From: Bacteroidetes/Chlorobi group bacterium ChocPot_Mid
GTDB taxonomy: Bacteria; Bacteroidota; Ignavibacteria; Kapaibacteriales; UBA2268
NCBI GenBank assembly: GCA_003731675.1
Contig: RCNQ01000171.1
Location: 1-7,399, forward strand
Reading direction: 5' to 3'
Length of the DNA stretch: 7,399 nucleotides
Numbering within the stretch: position 1 is the first letter of the stretch; the number at the start of each line of letters is the position of its first letter. This document shows, one piece after another, positions 1-5,109 of this stretch. Position numbers and translations under genes: made by a program. Under the pieces are notes generated by a model. That model did not search any database and was not told where the DNA came from. It worked only from the letters and a program-made list of their open reading frames with translations.

Positions 1-1
1 C

Positions 2-244
2 TATCATGCTTTGAAAGCGGTTACTAATTATAAAAAATCTGATATGAACATGCTTTTGGAATTTCTTTGTGGAACAAACGACATAACGTTGATTACAAAA
101 GCAGAAGCTGAACGAATAATCAAATGGGTTGATCCGCAAGAAGATGAAAACGGTGATTATTTTCCAAAAAATTTGAAAAGACTTGAACAAGCGAAAATGA
201 TATTAGAACATATTCAAAATGCAGGACAGGAAAAACTATTATAG
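2..244 (+). CDS. Hypothetical small protein, 5' partial
   Basis: I do not recognise this protein. The frame is open from base 2 to a TAG at 242-244 with no stop before the left edge, so the true start may lie outside the window. Starts available inside are TTG at 11 and ATG at 44 or 50. The visible part is about 80 residues, rich in Lys, Glu and Asn, with helical stretches and an acidic turn (DPQEDENGD) between two helices. There is no membrane segment, cysteine motif or recognisable DNA-binding motif. It is followed by the roughly 100-base leader of the replication gene, so it may end an upstream operon or belong to the same transcript. Its codon use looks like that of the downstream genes. 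Confidence 0.5.
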   Translation, partial: YHALKAVTNYKKSDMNMLLEFLCGTNDITLITKAEAERIIKWVDPQEDENGDYFPKNLKRLEQAKMILEHIQNAGQEKLL

Positions 245-249
245 AACAG

Positions 250-321
250 TGCCGGCAGCGGTACTTACTGCTGTAAATGTTATTCACATCCTTCGAATAC
301 ATTTTGATACTGTTGCCGGTA
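250..321 (+). promoter_or_regulatory. Long stem-loop in the leader of the replication gene
   Basis: Bases 250-263 can pair with 308-321 in an unbroken 14-bp stem around a 44-base loop. The three departures from Watson-Crick pairing (251/320, 258/313 and 260/311) are all G-U compatible, which favours a structure acting as RNA. A shorter competing stem (CAGC at 256-259 with GCTG at 270-273) is possible. There is no U-run after the 3' arm, so it does not look like an intrinsic terminator. It fills most of the gap before the replication gene. A role as leader RNA or operator is inference. Confidence 0.4.
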
Positions 322-322
322 A

Positions 323-338
323 TTATAATTAATTATAA
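323..338. promoter_or_regulatory. 16-bp AT palindrome upstream of the replication gene
   Basis: TTATAATTAATTATAA is a perfect palindrome that ends 7 bases before the ATG at 346, directly after the leader stem-loop. Its position would suit an operator, since a protein bound there would cover the translation-start region. The replication gene has no visible Shine-Dalgarno sequence here. Because it is made only of A and T in an AT-rich genome, chance is a real alternative. Confidence 0.3.
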
Positions 339-345
339 AAATATT

Positions 346-1194
346 ATGAAAAAAGCATTCTATTTCTCTCACGATTCAAATGCAAGGAACGATGAAAAAA
401 TTCTTATGCTTAGGGCTGAGCATGGTTGGGAAGGATATGGTGTTTTTTGGGTGTTAGTTGAGATGATGTTTGAAACAGAAGGTACTTCAATTCAACATAA
501 AAACCTCAAAGGGATTGCTGTAGCTTGTAATATAGAATTAAACAAATTGGAAGCAATAGTTTCAACTGCAATAGCAGAAGAATTATTCAAGAGCGATGGT
601 GAGGAATTTTGGAGTGAAAGTTTGAGAAAAAGAAAGAACAATATGGAATATATCAAACTAAAACAATCTGAAGCAGGGAAAAAAGCGATGGCAAATCGTT
701 ATAAAAAAAACAATTTCAATAAGTCGGTTGTAAGTGACTTAGAAGGGACTTGTAACAATAAAATAAATAAAAATAAAATAAATAATAATGTATTAAATAA
801 TACATTAGAAGATTCGGAAGACATTAATCCGGATATTTATAAACATATCATTGAATATCTGAATCTTAAAACAGGAAAAAAATTCAAAATTAATTCAAGA
901 AAGAACAGATCATTTGTCAAGGCACGATTAAATGAAGGATACAGTCTTGAGGACTTCAAAAAAGTAATTGATATTAAATCAGCTCAATGGCTCAACGATC
1001 CTAAAATGGAACAATACCTTTGTCCAGAAACTCTGTTCTCACCAAAGTTTGAAAAATATTTAAATCAAAAATTAATTGACAATGGAAAATTCAATAATAG
1101 AACAAAAACAGTTAGTGATTTCAAAGAATCAGCAAGAGATTTTATCGAAGTTTACGGGGAAGGAAGTCTCGCTGGCTCTACTGATGGGAGATGA
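346..1194 (+). CDS. Phage replication protein (Lin1244/Lin1753-type N-terminus, conserved phage C-terminal domain)
   Basis: This is a likely replication-initiation protein of 282 residues. Residues about 4-110 match the Lin1244/Lin1753-like (DUF4373) domain, with the hallmark FYFSHDSNARND followed by a winged-helix-like stretch containing GWEGYGVFWVLVEMMFE. Residues about 163-241 match the conserved phage C-terminal domain found in many phage replisome proteins, including the segment from DIYKHIIEYLN to LFSPKFEKYLNQ. Between them lies a low-complexity Asn/Lys/Ile linker (about 118-160) whose DNA carries the repeats at 757-807. I chose the ATG at 346 because the domain begins there. The longer frame from 277 would add 23 hydrophobic residues encoded by the leader stem-loop. 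The tail after residue 241 looks disordered, and its DNA overlaps the next gene. Binding of origin DNA and recruitment of a helicase or loader is inferred from the family. Confidence 0.85.
   Translation: MKKAFYFSHDSNARNDEKILMLRAEHGWEGYGVFWVLVEMMFETEGTSIQHKNLKGIAVACNIELNKLEAIVSTAIAEELFKSDGEEFWSESLRKRKNNMEYIKLKQSEAGKKAMANRYKKNNFNKSVVSDLEGTCNNKINKNKINNNVLNNTLEDSEDINPDIYKHIIEYLNLKTGKKFKINSRKNRSFVKARLNEGYSLEDFKKVIDIKSAQWLNDPKMEQYLCPETLFSPKFEKYLNQKLIDNGKFNNRTKTVSDFKESARDFIEVYGEGSLAGSTDGR
757..807. repeat. AT-rich direct repeat plus inverted repeat inside the replication gene (candidate origin)
   Basis: A perfect 14-bp direct repeat, AATAAAATAAATAA, occurs at 757-770 and 772-785, a 15-bp period. 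It is followed without a gap by a 10-bp inverted repeat with a 2-bp centre: TAATGTATTA at 786-795 and TAATACATTA at 798-807. Only two of the 51 bases are G or C. In lambda-like and many Gram-positive phages the origin lies in the linker region of the initiator gene as iterons beside an AT-rich unwinding element, and this arrangement matches. The repeats encode a low-complexity Asn/Lys linker, so compositional bias could also produce them. Confidence 0.45.
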
Positions 1195-1966
1195 GCAAAT
1201 CGCAATAGATGATTTTCGATACTTATGCGAAATGCTGACCTATGCTTTTGGAGAGGATTACGTTACTCCTGATGGCATGCCACATCAGAAAGCAAAACTG
1301 GTATTCAGTGAAGCTGTAGAGCGAGGTTACACAAAATCCGATTTTCGCAATACAATTAAAATTTTTATTGCTAATCAAGTTTATCCGAATTGGGTTCCTG
1401 GTGCATTTTTCAAAGCTGATAAATCTGAAAAACTTTATCCCGAAAAATGGATGATTGAGCAAGTTAATAAATATCCTGAAGCAAAGCAATATATGGAAGG
1501 TTATGAATTTGATATTGAAGGAAAAAAAATTACAATGTGGAGATGGACAAGGTCAAACAAACTTCCATTCAAACAAATTTATCCTTACAAAAAACCCAAA
1601 TTACATATTCTCGATATGCCTACAAAACCATTTACTGACGAGGAAATGAAAAATATTGATTTAGCAAAAGAACTGTATAAAACTTCTACAATTTTACAAA
1701 AGAACAAAGGGGAACTTTTACAAGCAAACAAAAAAATCAAAGACCTTGAATTGCAATTGGAAATATATCGTAATCAGGAAATTAAAAATGGATACACAAT
1801 TAAAGAGTTCAATCAACTCAAAGAAGCTAATTCAAAAAACATAGATATAATTGAACAACTTCAAAAGCTGATAAAAAAAATGAGGGAATATATTACAGAA
1901 TCAATCAAGTATAAATCTGTACATGAACAAATTACAATTTGGAAACAAATAATGGAAGATAAATAA
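1184..1966 (+). CDS. Hypothetical protein with C-terminal coiled coil, probable replication partner
   Basis: I do not recognise a named family. From the ATG at 1184 the protein has 260 residues. The N-terminal part (about 6-95) is helical and compact, containing a FRYLCEMLTYAFG stretch and a YPNWVPGAFF segment. The middle has several Trp, Pro and Lys residues. Residues about 160-235 form Leu/Ile/Lys/Glu-rich helices that look like a coiled coil. The start is uncertain. ATG 1184 gives an 11-base overlap with the replication gene but no good Shine-Dalgarno sequence. The same frame is open back to ATG 1082, giving 294 residues and a 113-base overlap, and the extra residues look like a plausible helix. 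Its position directly after the initiator suggests a replication accessory role such as a helicase loader. That is inference from context only. Confidence 0.7.
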   Translation: MGDEQIAIDDFRYLCEMLTYAFGEDYVTPDGMPHQKAKLVFSEAVERGYTKSDFRNTIKIFIANQVYPNWVPGAFFKADKSEKLYPEKWMIEQVNKYPEAKQYMEGYEFDIEGKKITMWRWTRSNKLPFKQIYPYKKPKLHILDMPTKPFTDEEMKNIDLAKELYKTSTILQKNKGELLQANKKIKDLELQLEIYRNQEIKNGYTIKEFNQLKEANSKNIDIIEQLQKLIKKMREYITESIKYKSVHEQITIWKQIMEDK

Positions 1967-1977
1967 ATAAATAATCC

Positions 1978-2010
1978 CCTGCCGTCCATCCGCCAAGACT
2001 TGCCGGCAGG
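1978..2010 (+). promoter_or_regulatory. GC-rich hairpin beside a ribosome-binding site
   Basis: CCTGCCG at 1978-1984 pairs with CGGCAGG at 2004-2010, giving a 7-bp stem with a 19-base loop in the 59-base gap between genes. No U-run follows, so it is not an obvious terminator. Its 3' arm supplies the first bases of AGGAG at 2008-2012 and lies just before AAAGG at 2013-2017, so folding could hinder ribosome loading at ATG 2026. The 3' arm shares TGCCGGCAG with the 250-258 leader. It may instead be a copy of a dispersed GC-rich palindromic repeat. Confidence 0.4.
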
Positions 2011-2025
2011 AGAAAGGTCAACATC

Positions 2026-2307
2026 ATGTTAAATGCTGATAAACAAAAATACGAAAATCTTAAGTTATGTACATTAAGATGTGAACCAAATGGAAATCCT
2101 AAACTTTCCGGATTGGTAAAAGGTGAATTATATTATTATATCTATGTTAATAAATCACTGAAATCACCCTATAGCGAATGGATCCAAAAAACAAAACTGT
2201 TTATTGTCTATCAGGATTACAACATGGAAAGAGAAATTAAATTAAAACAATGGGAATTCAAAAAATATTTCAGAACAATTTATAAAAAATTTAATAGGGG
2301 GATATAA
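2026..2307 (+). CDS. Hypothetical protein, 93 residues
   Basis: I do not recognise this protein. The start at ATG 2026 is supported by AAAGG at 2013-2017, with AGGAG slightly further upstream. The sequence is basic, with many Lys and Tyr. A Tyr-rich stretch around residues 36-41 (YYYIYV) and the FIVYQDYN segment suggest beta strands, and the C-terminus is a basic helix from about residue 70. There is no membrane segment or cysteine pair. The stop overlaps the start of the following GIY-YIG nuclease gene by one base (TAATG), so the two are probably translated together. That coupling hints at a shared process, but nothing in the sequence identifies it. Confidence 0.7.
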   Translation: MLNADKQKYENLKLCTLRCEPNGNPKLSGLVKGELYYYIYVNKSLKSPYSEWIQKTKLFIVYQDYNMEREIKLKQWEFKKYFRTIYKKFNRGI

Positions 2308-2570
2308 TGGTTTACATTCTACATTTCGATAAGAAATTTCATCATGCTCAACATTATGTTGGATGCACTGAAGACTTACAAAGAAGATTAAAGGAACATT
2401 TAAATTGCCGTCAATGCGGTTCTAAAATTGTTAGAGCAGCAATTAAAAAAGGCATTAAAATTGAATTAGCTAAGGTTTATCCTGAAGGCGACAGAGTTTT
2501 AGAAAAGAAAATCAAATCAATGAAAAAAACATCACTTATTTGTCCAATTTGTCAGAGAGGAATCAACTAA
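2307..2570 (+). CDS. Small GIY-YIG endonuclease-like protein
   Basis: This is a stand-alone GIY-YIG nuclease domain of 87 residues. The two signature strands are present in the variant form of the UvrC-like/phage branch: VYIL at 2-5 and YVG at 17-19. They are followed by the conserved Arg/His helix (R26, R27, H31) and a Glu at 66 in the LEKKIK helix, where the metal-binding Glu is expected. The C-terminus ends with CPIC (79-82), as seen in phage and actinobacterial relatives that finish with a CPLC-type motif. A second pair, C34-x2-C37, could join it to hold a zinc ion. The start is supported by a G-rich Shine-Dalgarno (2296-2301) and a one-base overlap with the upstream gene. The family cleaves DNA, but the substrate here (branched, damaged or invading DNA) cannot be read from sequence. 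Confidence 0.85.
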   Translation: MVYILHFDKKFHHAQHYVGCTEDLQRRLKEHLNCRQCGSKIVRAAIKKGIKIELAKVYPEGDRVLEKKIKSMKKTSLICPICQRGIN

Positions 2571-2659
2571 TGCAAAAATCAAAATGGATGAATCTTATGA
2601 AATTATTCAGTCAGTTAGTTAGGAGCAAAGAATGTCGAATAAAAAACTACTTGGTATAG
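2570..2659 (+). CDS. Possible 29-residue coupled ORF
   Basis: An ATG at 2570-2572 overlaps the stop of the GIY-YIG gene by one base (TAATG) and opens 29 codons to a TAG at 2657-2659, spanning the gap and the first 28 bases of the RuvC-like gene. The peptide is basic with a short amphipathic stretch (MNLMKLFSQLV). I see no homology. It could act as a coupling leader that carries ribosomes onto the next start, or be chance. Confidence 0.2.
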   Translation: MQKSKWMNLMKLFSQLVRSKECRIKNYLV

Positions 2660-3084
2660 ATCCTGCAACAAATTGTGGTTGGGCTGTTGATAATGACATT
2701 TACGGTTGTTGGGATTTGTCAGTCAGACGTGATGAAAGCAATGGCATGAAACTATTGAGATTTGAAGCAAACCTGCAAAAGATATTACTGATTCATGGAA
2801 TTGATGTTGTAGCTTATGAAAGACCTGCAGGATTCCATACCCATGCCATCATACACCAAGCAAAGCTAATAGCTGTGCTTGAGAGGTTCTGTGAAACAAA
2901 TAATATACAATATAGGACTTATTCAGCCACAGAAATTAAAAAATTTGCTACGGGCAAAGGAAATGCTAAAAAAGACATGATGATTAAATCAGCAAAAGAA
3001 AGGCTGGGTTACAAAGGGAATAATGACAATGAAGCGGATGCTTTATGGATTTTGAATTTACTAAAACATGATTTGAATTTATAA
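2632..3084 (+). CDS. RuvC-like Holliday junction resolvase, RNase H fold
   Basis: This 150-residue protein has the layout of phage RuvC-type nucleases. The first strand carries GIDPATNCGWA with catalytic D10. The second acidic site is E63 in VVAYERP. The C-terminal helix carries D132, E134 and D136 in the NDNEADALWIL motif. The KKDMMIKSAKERLG stretch before it matches the conserved helix of the family. The length is close to that of RuvC, which cuts four-way DNA junctions with Mg2+. In phages such enzymes resolve recombination or replication branches before packaging. ATG 2632 follows AGGAG (2621-2625) at good spacing. Its place after the GIY-YIG gene makes a compact DNA-processing pair. I leave the symbol blank because phage relatives are diverged from cellular ruvC and may differ in junction preference. 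Confidence 0.85.
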   Translation: MSNKKLLGIDPATNCGWAVDNDIYGCWDLSVRRDESNGMKLLRFEANLQKILLIHGIDVVAYERPAGFHTHAIIHQAKLIAVLERFCETNNIQYRTYSATEIKKFATGKGNAKKDMMIKSAKERLGYKGNNDNEADALWILNLLKHDLNL

Positions 3085-3129
3085 GAAAATAAATTAACTA
3101 AATATTTTACAAATTAAAAGGAAAACAAT

Positions 3130-4041
3130 ATGGAAGAAGAAAAAAATTATTTGGTTACATTCAACGAAAATGATGAATGTATAACAGTCATTGATGAACA
3201 AGCCAAAGACGGATTTCCAATTGACTTGCATAGTATAATAAGTATTACAATCAATGAATTTGGTGATCTGGTAATCTGTACAAATGATCTTGATGAATCA
3301 AACGCAGAGCATGATTATGTTTTTAAACTTGATATTGAGCTTGCTCAGGAAATCGTAGCAAATTTTACAGCATGGAAAAACGGTGGGGCATTAAAAATAG
3401 AAACTGTCAGAATGGATGTCCGTTGTCCTAATGATGATGAGAACAGAAAACGAATTGCTCAAAGAATGAAGGAAATAATCAATGATAATTATGAACATGA
3501 AAAAACAATTGAAAACCTCAGAAGCATTTCTGCTACTCACCGTGAAGGCATCAAGCAAAACAATGAATTACTTAAAAAATTGAGTGATGAATACGATGAA
3601 GAATTTATCAACCGAGCAAAAGAATGCATTATCGAAAGAGATTACGAAAATAGTGAGATAAGATATCGTGACCCTGATACTGGAGAAGTGGTGGATTCCA
3701 AGAAAATGTCAGCAGATGAAAAACAAACTTCTCTCGATGATATATTGCCTGAAGAAGTTACAATTAATACTCCAGAAGAATCTGTAATAACCGAATCTGA
3801 TAAAGCAATGTGGTGGGATTTTGCTGTAAACTACGAAAGAGCAGACGGTTCAAACTTTATGAAGCCAGGCATAACTGAAAAACGGCTAACCAAAATACAA
3901 CCTGCAATGTACGAAAGTCCGAAATTTATTGCTTTGATTCAAAAGTTTAAGGAAGCACCTGAAAACGAAATGGAAGATTGCTTAAAAGAATTCGCAGAAA
4001 TTGCTTATGGTTTAATGATTGATTCAGGATTAATCAAATAG
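3130..4041 (+). CDS. Hypothetical acidic coiled-coil phage protein
   Basis: I cannot name this 303-residue protein. The N-terminal 95 residues look like a small alpha/beta unit rich in Asp and Glu. Residues about 100-160 are charged helices likely to form a coiled coil. Residues 165-195 contain a Cys and a DTGEVV turn followed by KKMSADEKQ, a pattern I associate with small phage host-interaction or recombination-accessory proteins. An acidic, Pro/Thr-rich linker (about 195-225) leads to a helical C-terminal domain with WWDFAVNYER. ATG 3130 follows AAGGA at 3118-3122. There are no membrane segments or catalytic motifs. A multi-domain scaffold or a protein interacting with single-stranded-DNA or recombination partners is possible, but that is speculation from position. 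Confidence 0.75.
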   Translation: MEEEKNYLVTFNENDECITVIDEQAKDGFPIDLHSIISITINEFGDLVICTNDLDESNAEHDYVFKLDIELAQEIVANFTAWKNGGALKIETVRMDVRCPNDDENRKRIAQRMKEIINDNYEHEKTIENLRSISATHREGIKQNNELLKKLSDEYDEEFINRAKECIIERDYENSEIRYRDPDTGEVVDSKKMSADEKQTSLDDILPEEVTINTPEESVITESDKAMWWDFAVNYERADGSNFMKPGITEKRLTKIQPAMYESPKFIALIQKFKEAPENEMEDCLKEFAEIAYGLMIDSGLIK

Positions 4042-4048
4042 GTGAAAT

Positions 4049-4123
4049 ATGATAACAAATGAAATAAGAATATGGGATAAAGAGAATAGTCGGAGGGCTT
4101 ATGAAATACATCGGTTTAACTGA
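4049..4123 (+). CDS. 24-residue ORF resembling the start of a YopX-type protein
   Basis: ATG 4049 follows AGGTG at 4040-4044 and opens 24 codons to a TGA at 4121-4123, overlapping the next gene by 23 bases in another frame. The peptide MITNEIRIWDKENSRRAYE resembles the opening of phage YopX proteins (typically an EIKFRAWDK-like strand), but nothing else of that family follows. It may be a remnant, a leader ORF or a chance match. The resemblance is from memory of the family and was not searched. Confidence 0.25.
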   Translation: MITNEIRIWDKENSRRAYEIHRFN

Positions 4124-4535
4124 AGGGCAGGAAAATATTTCTATAGAATTAGCAGAACAAATCAATTATGAATTGCTCAAAGCTGATTTAACAATACTCT
4201 CAAAATATGTTTGGGATAGAGTAACACATCAAATCATCAAAAGGGAAGATACATTGGCAATTCCAGAAAGGAGATATTTACCTGCATTTAATCTAAGAGA
4301 ACTTGGAAAAATTCTACCAAATTATATTGCTACTATGAGAGTTAATCATAAAAATTATGGTAAAAGATTGTTTATTTGTGACCACATAAACGATATTCGC
4401 TTTGGAGCAAGACCAAGAGCTGAATTTCATCTTGAAGAAGTAGAAATACGTGGAATGCGTTTTTTGAAATTAATAATTGACAATCCAGAAATACTTGAAA
4501 GATTAAAAAATGGCGACGCTAACAATGGAAGATAA
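4101..4535 (+). CDS. Hypothetical protein, 144 residues
   Basis: I do not recognise this protein. ATG 4101 is well supported by GGAGGG at 4092-4097. The N-terminal half is helical (residues 15-45), with a Tyr/Trp segment YVWDRVTHQ. The middle has an Arg/Pro turn and the helix NLRELGKILPNYIATM. The end alternates short strands with a basic RFGARPRAEFHLEEVEIRG stretch. There are no cysteine pairs, signal peptide or membrane segments. The tail overlaps the next gene by 26 bases, or 11 if that gene starts at its second ATG. It is part of a run of small unnamed genes typical of phage early regions. Confidence 0.7.
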   Translation: MKYIGLTEGQENISIELAEQINYELLKADLTILSKYVWDRVTHQIIKREDTLAIPERRYLPAFNLRELGKILPNYIATMRVNHKNYGKRLFICDHINDIRFGARPRAEFHLEEVEIRGMRFLKLIIDNPEILERLKNGDANNGR

Positions 4536-4821
4536 TATTATCTTAAAATTAGGACATGGAGCTTTTCTCAGAAGAAAGCAAACCATAGGTGAAGGTCCTG
4601 TCGAATTGCTTAATCCAGACAAAACAATCGAGAATGTTGAATGGGAAGTTTATCACAAGTTTCGTAATCATGGTTATGGTGAATGTATAGCATTTCCCTC
4701 AAAATATTCGGATAGCACTGGAATATATGATGGAATTCCGGGACACGATAATTACTACTATTTTGGACTCAGCGATAAAGGAAAAGAAATGTTTTATTTA
4801 TTACAGAAAGGAAAGAAATAA
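4510..4821 (+). CDS. Hypothetical protein, 103 residues
   Basis: I do not recognise this protein. It starts at ATG 4510 inside the end of the previous gene. A second ATG at 4525 would give 98 residues, and neither start has a strong Shine-Dalgarno sequence. The sequence has Gly- and Tyr-rich turns (IYDGIPGHDNYYYF), and its C-terminus reads FGLSDKGKEMFYLL. That pattern is often seen where the wing strand and last helix of a winged-helix domain sit, so a nucleic-acid-binding role is possible but weakly supported. It ends one base before the following membrane-protein gene. Confidence 0.65.
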   Translation: MATLTMEDNIILKLGHGAFLRRKQTIGEGPVELLNPDKTIENVEWEVYHKFRNHGYGECIAFPSKYSDSTGIYDGIPGHDNYYYFGLSDKGKEMFYLLQKGKK

Positions 4822-4822
4822 C

Positions 4823-5101
4823 ATGGATACTAATATTATACTTTGTCTAATTATTATGGTTATGTTAATAATCATTATAAAATATCAAATTAAATCAAAA
4901 AATAAAAGAAAGATTGGAAATCAGGAATTAATCGAAAGAGTAGGTTATTACTCATCAAAAGCATTTATGGAGTTTAGTGAAGAAAATAAAGAAAGATTTT
5001 CCTCTGAATTACAAGCAATGTTGGATGATGCAGGTGGTAAATATTCACGTGAGGAAGTATTAAAAAAGGTAATTGAGATTTACAAAAAATATAAAAATTG
5101 A
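4823..5101 (+). CDS. Small one-pass membrane protein
   Basis: This 92-residue protein has a single very hydrophobic helix at residues about 4-19 (NIILCLIIMVMLIIII), followed by the basic stretch K20-K30. By the positive-inside rule this suggests a short N-terminus outside and the rest in the cytoplasm. The cytoplasmic part is helical and charged, with SEENKERFSSELQAMLDD and a Lys-rich end. ATG 4823 is preferred because AAAGGA at 4807-4812 precedes it and the previous gene stops one base earlier. The longer frame from 4727 would overlap that gene by 95 bases. Small membrane proteins in phage early regions are sometimes involved in superinfection exclusion or host takeover. The role here is unknown. 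Confidence 0.7.
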   Translation: MDTNIILCLIIMVMLIIIIKYQIKSKNKRKIGNQELIERVGYYSSKAFMEFSEENKERFSSELQAMLDDAGGKYSREEVLKKVIEIYKKYKN

Positions 5102-5109
5102 GGATAAAT

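Noticed and set aside
120..302. Open frame on the - strand opposite the first gene and leader
   Set aside because: It is antisense to a plausible coding frame and to the leader stem-loop, has no ribosome-binding site and gives a low-complexity Phe/Ser/Ile-rich peptide.
298..306. TACATTTTG considered as a Bacteroidota-type -7 promoter element (TAnnTTTG)
   Set aside because: The spacing inside the motif is off by one base and I found no TTG at the expected -33 distance.
1223..1489. Open frame on the - strand
   Set aside because: It lies wholly antisense to the coiled-coil protein gene and encodes a Phe/Ile/Asn-rich peptide typical of the reverse complement of AT-rich coding DNA.
1455..1649. 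Second + frame inside the coiled-coil gene
   Set aside because: It is fully nested in a longer, better-supported gene, with no Shine-Dalgarno sequence and no recognisable motif.
3085..3129. 45-base gap before the large acidic protein, searched for a promoter or terminator
   Set aside because: Apart from the AAGGA ribosome-binding site it shows only AT-rich sequence with no hairpin or convincing promoter boxes.
4019..4037. Inverted repeat TTGATT/AATCAA at the end of the 3130-4041 gene, considered as a terminator
   Set aside because: The stem is only 6 bp and AT-rich, no T-run follows, and it lies within coding sequence.
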